Below are positions 58,499 to 64,000 of a stretch of 64,000 nt of DNA, piece after piece; within the stretch, counting starts at the first letter, position 1; every line of letters starts with the position of its first letter. The position numbers were made by a program, and so were the translations under genes. Source of the stretch: Listeria grayi DSM 20601. Lineage in GTDB: Bacteria; Bacillota; Bacilli; Lactobacillales; Listeriaceae. The stretch is taken from assembly GCF_000148995.1 (NCBI RefSeq), contig NZ_GL538352.1, forward strand, positions 1,319,178 to 1,383,177. The letters are read 5' to 3'. The notes beneath the pieces were generated by a model, which saw only the letters and a list, made by a program, of their open reading frames with translations, was not told where the DNA came from and searched no databases.

Positions 58499-59189
58499 CT
58501 TTTTTACGGCGATTTTCCGATTTTACCAAAGCAAATATCTACTTCCTCGCTATTTTAATCAAATTTACATACTAGGAGACACCGAAGCGCAAGTAGAAGA
58601 TGGCTTACCTGTTTTGTATTTAGTGAATCATTCTTCCTGGTGGGATGGTCTATTATGTTTCCAAGCTTATCAGCGCAATACAGTGCCTCTGGAAAATATG
58701 ATGATGATGGAGGAAGCGCAGTTAGAAAAATTACGCTTCTTCCAGCGACTGGGTGCTTTCTCCATCGCCCCGGATAAACCGAAATCACTAGTAGAGACTT
58801 TGCGGTATGTCGAGGAAAAGCTGAAAAACGGGCAAAAAGTCTGGATATTCCCACAAGGTGAGATTCGTCATCAAGACAGTCGGCCTTTGCATGTAAAACG
58901 TGGCGTAGCGAAAATTATGGAGCGGTTTGATGAAGTGGCAATCAAATTCGTGAGTATGTACTATTATTTAGGCGAAAAGCAAAAACTGAATGCGATCTTG
59001 GAATTTAGCACGCCCGTTGTGGTGAACGGTAGAATGCTTGAGAAAGAAAAAATGCTGCAAAAACGGCTACAATCACAATTGGACGAGTTGCGGGACAATA
59101 TTCTTTATAACGAGAAAAATACATTGGAAAAGGCAGAAACACTTTTAAAAAGGGAGTCAAAAAGCATTAGTGATTCATTTTTGAAATAA
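58476..59189 (+). CDS. 1-acyl-glycerol-3-phosphate-type acyltransferase (carotenoid cluster)
   Basis: PlsC-like acyltransferase of 237 residues. The acceptor motif is NHSSWWD (NHX4D) and the second motif WIFPQGEIRHQDSRPL. In context it may acylate a glycosylated carotenoid, as CrtO does for staphyloxanthin, though sequence alone cannot exclude a phospholipid role. ATG after GGAGG; translation is coupled to the preceding gene. Confidence 0.85.
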   Translation: MLEAKNNNFFTAIFRFYQSKYLLPRYFNQIYILGDTEAQVEDGLPVLYLVNHSSWWDGLLCFQAYQRNTVPLENMMMMEEAQLEKLRFFQRLGAFSIAPDKPKSLVETLRYVEEKLKNGQKVWIFPQGEIRHQDSRPLHVKRGVAKIMERFDEVAIKFVSMYYYLGEKQKLNAILEFSTPVVVNGRMLEKEKMLQKRLQSQLDELRDNILYNEKNTLEKAETLLKRESKSISDSFLK

Positions 59190-59203
59190 AAAGAGGTGGA
59201 GAT

Positions 59204-60271
59204 ATGGGGATATTGCTTTTTTTGCTACTCGCACAATTTGCTTTTATCTACTGGAATAAACGGAATATCATGGACTTTTACGAAAATCAGCCATTTGAAG
59301 AGCTAGGGATATCGATTTTGATACCTGCTAGGAATGAAGCACGCAATATTTCCAAGCTGTTAGAATCGTTAGAAACGCAGCTGGGGCCTCAAGATGAAGT
59401 GCTGATTTATGATGATCAGTCCACAGATGCTACTTCTGAAATTGCTAGCAAATATACTTGCCGGATATTACATGGGCAGACGTTGCCGACAGGGTGGACC
59501 GGTAAAAACTTTGCCTGCTATAATCTTGCCGCTGCCGCTCAAAATGAGTGGCTGTTGTTTCTGGATGCGGATGTAGTTTTAAAGGAGGCGGGGTTGAGGA
59601 AAATCAAAGCTGCTGTAGGCCAAAAAAAGACAAAATTCGTCTTTTTTTCAGGCTTTCCTCAACAAAAAACAAAGGATCTGCTCTCTTTTCTATTAGTTCC
59701 TATGATGAAATTCATTATTTTCTCTCACCTACCATTACGATATATCTCCCAATCAGCTAACCCATTATTTGCGGTAGCGTGTGGTCAGTTCATTCTTACC
59801 TCGCGAAAGGTATACATGGAAGCGGGCGGTCACGAAGCGATAAAAGGTAGCATGCTAGATGATGTAGCGTTAGTCAAACAAGTAAAAAAAGCGGGCTTTC
59901 CGGTGGCTTTTGTGGATATTGAAGCGCTTGCTGCTTGTCAAATGTACAACAGCCCAAGCGAAGTAATGGCGGGTTTTCAAAAAAACCTTTTTGCCGGAAT
60001 GGGTTTTCGATTCTCAGTCCTTGTTCCGATGTCGATCTGGTATCTGGGGTTATATATCCTACCATGGATACTGCTGGTTGCTGGTATGGTTTCTGGGGAT
60101 ATTCTATTACCGTTCAGTACCGTAATCGTTTCCTTGGCAATTGGCATTCTTGTACATAAAAGCGTGAAAAAAGGACTAGCTTTGCCTTTAAGTGTTGGAT
60201 TAGCACTTTTTGTAGCATATAAATCCGCTTTTCAAACTGAAATGAAATGGAAAGGTAGGTCATATAAATGA
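59204..60271 (+). CDS. Family 2 glycosyltransferase, CrtQ-like
   Basis: GT-A glycosyltransferase of 355 residues with one N-terminal membrane segment and three near the C-terminus. The donor-binding site shows ISILIPARNEARNISKLLES, YDDQSTD and the DxD in FLDADVVL, plus LPTGWTGKNFACYNLA, a pattern seen in CrtQ glycosyltransferases that glucosylate C30 carotenoid acids. ATG after AAAGAGGTGG; overlaps the next gene by 4 bp (ATGA). Confidence 0.88.
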   Translation: MGILLFLLLAQFAFIYWNKRNIMDFYENQPFEELGISILIPARNEARNISKLLESLETQLGPQDEVLIYDDQSTDATSEIASKYTCRILHGQTLPTGWTGKNFACYNLAAAAQNEWLLFLDADVVLKEAGLRKIKAAVGQKKTKFVFFSGFPQQKTKDLLSFLLVPMMKFIIFSHLPLRYISQSANPLFAVACGQFILTSRKVYMEAGGHEAIKGSMLDDVALVKQVKKAGFPVAFVDIEALAACQMYNSPSEVMAGFQKNLFAGMGFRFSVLVPMSIWYLGLYILPWILLVAGMVSGDILLPFSTVIVSLAIGILVHKSVKKGLALPLSVGLALFVAYKSAFQTEMKWKGRSYK

Positions 60272-61710
60272 AAAAAGTATGTATTATCGGCGGTGGGTTA
60301 GGAGGACTTTCCGCGGCACTTAGGTTGAGCGCCGAACCGAATTACCAAATCACTATCTTGGAAAAAGAACCTATTTTCGGCGGGAAACTAAAAGCCTTTC
60401 GTTGGGGAGACTTTTATTTTGATTCGGGACCGAGCACACTGACATACATAGAAAGCTTTGAAGATGCATTTTATTGCGCGGGAAATAATATTCATGATCA
60501 CGTGACCTTTTATAAGATCGATCCGCTGCAGCGACATTTTTTTCCTGATGGTACGAATTTAGATCTGACTGCTGATATACATTCGATGCAGCGACAGATA
60601 GCGGCTTATAGCGTCCACGATGCTCAAAACTATCCAGCTTTTATCGAGAGGATAAAAACACTATTAAAATACTCCGAGCAGTCGTTTTTTGATAAGACAT
60701 TCACCTCGAAAAAAGAGATGCTTGATTTAAAGCTGATTTATCATTTTTTTAAGGTGCAGCCTTTTAATAAAATGGCAGCTGTTATTCGTCGCTATTTCCA
60801 TCATCCGAATACGATTTCTTTATTTTCGAGATATGCAACCTATGTAGGTGGCCAGCCGACACAAACTCCTGCAGTATTCAATCTAATGGCTGCGCTTGAA
60901 ACGCAAAAAGGTGTTTTCGGTATAAAAGGGGGCACGTATAAATTGGTAGAGGCCTTCCAAAAAGTATTGGCGGAAAGAAATGTAACCTTTCACTACCAAA
61001 CAGAAGTGAAGGAAGTGCTGAATAGGGAGCAGCAGAGGAAACTTCTAAAAACTACAGCAGGAGATTTTGAAGCGGATATCGTTGTGGTCAATCAAGACAT
61101 CCTAAGTTTTGAAGAACAGACAGTTCCGAAAGTGGAACCGTCTTTGTCAGGTTTTCAGATGATGCTCAGTGTAGACAAAAAATACGAACAGTTGAAGCAT
61201 CATAATATTTTTTATCCCCAAAACTATGAACGGGAATTTCAAGAGCTTTTCGAAAAGCGTTTACCAGTATGCGAGCCTGCAATTTATATTTGCAACAGCT
61301 CCACTAGCGATCCTCACTTAGCGCCGGCAGGGATGAGTAATCTTTTTGTATTAGTGAATGCTCCAGCTCTCACGGAAGCAACCGATTGGGAGGGCATCAA
61401 AGCAACGTATGCGCAGAAGATTATTGGTTTGTTGGAATCACACGGAATGAGTGATCTGCAAGCTCATATTCTTCATCAAAAGATCGTTACTCCTTTAGAT
61501 TTGCAAAATCAGACATTTGCTTATCGAGGGTCGATTTACGGGCCCTCATCTAATTCTATGAAACAAAGCTTTTTTCGCGCAAATGGGAAGCTGAAAGGAG
61601 ATAATATGTGGGCAGTGGGAGGGTCGATCCACCCAGGTGGTGGGACACCAATGGTCGTGCTGGGAGGGCGTAAAATTGCTGAACAAATTATAAATATCGA
61701 GAAAAATTAA
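60268..61710 (+). CDS. Phytoene desaturase-family FAD oxidoreductase (CrtN/CrtP-like)
   Basis: FAD-dependent carotenoid desaturase/oxidase of 480 residues. N-terminal dinucleotide site IIGGGLGGLSAALRLS with EKEPIFGGKLKAFRWGDFYFD, and the C-terminal family signature VGGSIHPGGGTPMVVLGGRKIAEQI. It could desaturate dehydrosqualene/phytoene (CrtN) or oxidise a terminal methyl (CrtP/CrtNb); I cannot tell which. No CrtM/CrtB synthase is in the window, so the backbone must be made elsewhere. Last gene of the cluster. Confidence 0.9.
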   Translation: MKKVCIIGGGLGGLSAALRLSAEPNYQITILEKEPIFGGKLKAFRWGDFYFDSGPSTLTYIESFEDAFYCAGNNIHDHVTFYKIDPLQRHFFPDGTNLDLTADIHSMQRQIAAYSVHDAQNYPAFIERIKTLLKYSEQSFFDKTFTSKKEMLDLKLIYHFFKVQPFNKMAAVIRRYFHHPNTISLFSRYATYVGGQPTQTPAVFNLMAALETQKGVFGIKGGTYKLVEAFQKVLAERNVTFHYQTEVKEVLNREQQRKLLKTTAGDFEADIVVVNQDILSFEEQTVPKVEPSLSGFQMMLSVDKKYEQLKHHNIFYPQNYEREFQELFEKRLPVCEPAIYICNSSTSDPHLAPAGMSNLFVLVNAPALTEATDWEGIKATYAQKIIGLLESHGMSDLQAHILHQKIVTPLDLQNQTFAYRGSIYGPSSNSMKQSFFRANGKLKGDNMWAVGGSIHPGGGTPMVVLGGRKIAEQIINIEKN

Positions 61711-61849
61711 TACCTGTCTAATACTTAGAGGCTGAGAGGGTTGGTCGGAGAGCGAAACAACCACGAAAGCGATTATCTATAAAAAATAGTTTATTTCTAT
61801 GAAAAATTGTGAAATAATAGGTAAAGATCAAAAAGAACAGGTGATTAAT

Positions 61850-63046
61850 TTGGAAAGTTGGAAAAAGAATTTATTTATTGTATGGCTAGGTTGTTTTTTA
61901 ACAGGAACAGGTCTTAACTTGATTATGCCCTTCCTGCCTTTATACATTGAACAGTTGGGTGTGCATAACCAGCAGGCAGTAAGTATTTGGTCTGGGATAG
62001 CACTAAGCTCAACTTTTTTAGTGTCTGCTGTTATGTCTCCGATATGGGGCCGGCTCGCTGATCAAAAAGGAAGACGAGTAATGCTCCTGAGGGCGGCGCT
62101 CGGAATGGCGATCGCTATGATTGCCATGGGATTCGTGACAAATGTCTATCAATTTGTTATTTTACGTCTATTGATGGGTATTTTTTCCGGGTACATTTCC
62201 ACTGCCAATGCGCTAGTCGCAACGCAAGTACCACGTCACCGTAGTGGTTGGGCACTCGGGACGCTTTCGACCGCAGCAGTTTCCGGAGTACTGATCGGGC
62301 CACTGATCGGTGGATTCTTAGCGGATCTATTCGGCGTCCGGCCAGTATTCTTTATAACGGGAACGCTATTATTAGGGACATTTTTCTTAACTGTATTTTT
62401 CGTGCAAGAAAAATTCACACCAGTGGAAAAAGCGGATATGCTTTCTGGGAAGAAAGTATTTGCTACGCTTAAATATCCTGGCTTGATTATTAGTTTGTTC
62501 ATTACTACAATGGTTATCCAAGTTTCTTCTAACTCAGTGAATCCGATTTTAACGCTTTATGTTCGCGAGTTAGCAGGAAATACCCAAAATGTTGCTTTTA
62601 TAAGCGGTATGATTGCTTCTGTTCCAGGGGTTGCTGCATTGATAGCAGCACCGCGGTTAGGAAAATGGGGCGATAAGATCGGGACAGAGCGTATTCTGTT
62701 AGGCGCTTTGATATTCTCCATGTTGCTTCAAATCCCAATGGCGTTCGTGACGCATCCATTCCAATTGGGTGTATTGCGGTTCTTGTTGGGTATGACAGAT
62801 GGGGCTTTACTGCCGGCAGTGCAGTCGCTACTTACTAAAAACACACCACGTGAGGTAGCCGGTCGTATTTTCGGTTACAACCAATCCTTTCAATATATCG
62901 GAAATGTGGTAGGACCGTTGCTCGGTTCCTTTGTCGCAGCGCATTTTGGCTACAATCACGTCTTCCTAATGGTTGCAGTGTTTGTACTTATCAACGTTCT
63001 GATCACGTTGAGATTTAATCGAAAAATCCATGGGACTATCAATTAA
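61850..63046 (+). CDS. MFS multidrug efflux transporter
   Basis: Twelve-segment major facilitator of about 398 residues of the DHA1 drug-proton antiporter type: motif A as [13 protein letters not shown], motif B region [13 protein letters not shown], motif C region [18 protein letters not shown]. The frame opens at 61799, but TTG 61850 ([14 protein letters not shown]) has AGGTGA at a normal distance. L. monocytogenes carries a pump of this kind beside a sirtuin gene, as here. Confidence 0.9.
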   Translation: MESWKKNLFIVWLGCFLTGTGLNLIMPFLPLYIEQLGVHNQQAVSIWSGIALSSTFLVSAVMSPIWGRLADQKGRRVMLLRAALGMAIAMIAMGFVTNVYQFVILRLLMGIFSGYISTANALVATQVPRHRSGWALGTLSTAAVSGVLIGPLIGGFLADLFGVRPVFFITGTLLLGTFFLTVFFVQEKFTPVEKADMLSGKKVFATLKYPGLIISLFITTMVIQVSSNSVNPILTLYVRELAGNTQNVAFISGMIASVPGVAALIAAPRLGKWGDKIGTERILLGALIFSMLLQIPMAFVTHPFQLGVLRFLLGMTDGALLPAVQSLLTKNTPREVAGRIFGYNQSFQYIGNVVGPLLGSFVAAHFGYNHVFLMVAVFVLINVLITLRFNRKIHGTIN

Positions 63047-63060
63047 AGAAGGTGAATAAA

Positions 63061-63750
63061 ATGATTGATTTAAAAGCGAGAATCGCTGCGAGCCGCTCCA
63101 TCGTTATTTTAACAGGTGCTGGTGTATCGGTGCCTTCCGGGATACCGGACTACCGCTCGGAAAACGGCTTGTATGCAGACAAAGTAAGTCCGGAGTATCT
63201 ACTTAGCCGGGATTGCCTAGAACGTGAACCAGCCAAACTTCATCATTTTGTAATAAGTAAAATGTATTATCCGGATGCTGTTCCGAATATTATTCATCAG
63301 AAAATCGCAGCGCTCGAGCAGGAAAAAGAAGTGACGGTGATCACACAAAATATCGATGGGCTACATGATCAAGCAGGAAGTAAATCGATTCTTCACTTTC
63401 ACGGTAATCTGCAAGATGTTTATTGTGAAAGATGCCAGCTCCATGTTCCCTTTGAAACGTATCAAGCAGATTATATCCATCAAGATTGTGGTGGGCTTTT
63501 ACGTCCTAATATCGTTTTGTATGGGGAAGGGATCGACGAAGGCGTGATTCGGGCGTCGATTCAGAAAATAAATTTTGCGGATCTGATATTGATTGTCGGT
63601 ACCTCTTTTCAAGTTAGCCCTTTTTGCAACTTGACGGAATTTCGAAATGCGAAAGCAGAAGTGGTAGCAATAAATAAAGATAATCTGCAACTACCATTCG
63701 ATTTTCAGATGATCCAGGCTGATGCGGCAGAAATTTTTGCAGACTTATGA
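63061..63750 (+). CDS. NAD-dependent protein deacylase, sirtuin family
   Basis: Sir2-type enzyme of about 229 residues removing acyl groups from lysine with NAD. The NAD motif GAGVSVPSGIPDYRS, the QNIDGLHD motif, the catalytic His in HFHGN and CGGLLRPNIVLYGE are clear. The zinc site has CERC, but the second pair reads HQDC, so one ligand may be His. Start at ATG 63061 after AAGGTGA; it follows the MFS gene closely and is probably in the same transcript. Confidence 0.94.
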   Translation: MIDLKARIAASRSIVILTGAGVSVPSGIPDYRSENGLYADKVSPEYLLSRDCLEREPAKLHHFVISKMYYPDAVPNIIHQKIAALEQEKEVTVITQNIDGLHDQAGSKSILHFHGNLQDVYCERCQLHVPFETYQADYIHQDCGGLLRPNIVLYGEGIDEGVIRASIQKINFADLILIVGTSFQVSPFCNLTEFRNAKAEVVAINKDNLQLPFDFQMIQADAAEIFADL

Positions 63751-63792
63751 AGTTGCTTGTGTTTTCTGAAAATGCTAAACTAATAATAGAAT

Positions 63793-63808
63793 AGTTTCAC
63801 GTGAAACA
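63793..63808. other. parS: parS-type site, one mismatch
   Basis: AGTTTCACGTGAAACA: only the first base differs from the 16-bp consensus. Between the sirtuin gene and its terminator. Confidence 0.8.
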
Positions 63809-63825
63809 TATTGATAACAAAAAAG

Positions 63826-63852
63826 AAGATGCGGTGCTGCCGCATCTTTTTA
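63826..63852 (+). terminator. Terminator after the sirtuin gene
   Basis: Nine-bp stem AAGATGCGG/CCGCATCTT, 5-nt loop, short T-run. Confidence 0.85.
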
Positions 63853-63877
63853 TGTAAGATAGAAAGGACGGGGAAAA

Positions 63878-64000
63878 GTGACTAATATTCGCGAAATAGC
63901 TAAGATTGCGGGCGTGTCAGTGACCACCGTTTCTAGAGTTTTAAATGAACATCCCTATGTCTCTGCTGAAAAGCGGAAACAGGTACTAGCGGTAATAGAG
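63878..64000 (+). CDS. LacI-family transcriptional regulator (5' part)
   Basis: The first 41 codons of a LacI/GalR-type repressor, cut by the window end. GTG start after AAAGGACGGGG. The helix-turn-helix IREIAKIAGVSVTTVSRVLNEH and hinge helix region are typical. The effector domain and its target operon lie beyond the window. Confidence 0.93.
   Translation, partial: MTNIREIAKIAGVSVTTVSRVLNEHPYVSAEKRKQVLAVIE

Noticed and set aside
61711-61800. GCTGAGA-like sequence after the desaturase gene as a thiamine riboswitch
   Set aside because: The rest of the THI-box core is missing and the next gene is an MFS pump without a thiamine link; I see no assignable element in this gap.

Overview
The window is the replication-origin region of a low-GC Gram-positive chromosome (Firmicutes, Bacillales). 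Gene content and order match the Listeria backbone as I remember it: gyrA-gyrB-recF-yaaA-MATE-dnaN-dnaA on one side of oriC, and rpmH-rnpA-yidC-jag, serC-serA-DUF1015, mnmE-mnmG-rsmG-noc, parA-parB, catalase, ychF, gshF, a beta-glucoside PTS, guaB, recQ-topB, dacA, pab, serS, transaldolase, MFS pump, sirtuin and a LacI regulator on the other. I infer a Listeriaceae member. It is probably not L. monocytogenes itself, because a carotenoid-type cluster and a missing PTS EIIB gene depart from that layout. No rRNA, tRNA, insertion sequence, prophage or CRISPR array was seen.

Layout. 1-10867 (all minus strand): a small membrane protein, gyrA, gyrB, recF, yaaA, a MATE pump, dnaN and dnaA. Bipartite oriC flanks dnaA: a DnaA-box-rich region at 10868-11341 and, between dnaA and dnaN, an unwinding module with AT-rich DNA, DnaA-trios, a GC tetranucleotide and DnaA boxes (about 9361-9441). 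11342-13500: rpmH, rnpA, yidC and jag (ribosome, RNase P, membrane insertion). 13.6-16 kb: small proteins, a thioredoxin-like protein and two nitroreductase-fold enzymes. 16-19.7 kb: serine biosynthesis. 19.8-28.1 kb: tRNA/rRNA modification (mnmE, mnmG, rsmG) and chromosome organisation (noc, parA, parB), preceded by a second DnaA-box cluster. 28.2-33.3 kb: catalase, YchF and glutathione synthesis. 33.4-36.2 kb: an ABC exporter and a DUF1129 protein. 36.2-41.3 kb: an RpiR regulator and a beta-glucoside PTS/ROK/beta-glucosidase locus. 41.4-43.4 kb: an ABC-F gene behind a leader ORF and terminator. 43.4-52.4 kb: guaB, recQ-topB, a CocE-type hydrolase and a D-Ala-D-Ala carboxypeptidase. 52.5-54.8 kb: p-aminobenzoate synthesis. 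54.8-57.6 kb: T-box-controlled serS, transaldolase and an SH3 protein. 57.7-61.7 kb: a four-gene carotenoid-tailoring-like cluster. 61.8-64 kb: MFS pump, sirtuin and the start of a LacI regulator.

The chromosome-organisation signals can be read directly. There are six perfect 16-bp parS palindromes (26193, 27721, 29763, 41678, 49295, 54379), one near-perfect (63793) and one degenerate (47800). Three Noc-binding-type palindromes lie at 18442, 36233 and 56500. Their cognate proteins ParB and Noc are encoded in the same window, so the sites and readers of origin segregation and nucleoid occlusion sit together.

The strongest candidates for further study are: the 50-codon leader ORF plus intrinsic terminator ahead of the ABC-F gene, whose 3' terminator arm is echoed inside the leader ORF (a possible antibiotic-responsive attenuator); a parS site that also supplies the start codon of a hydrolase; the leader and terminator before guaB; and the carotenoid cluster inserted between otherwise syntenic genes.
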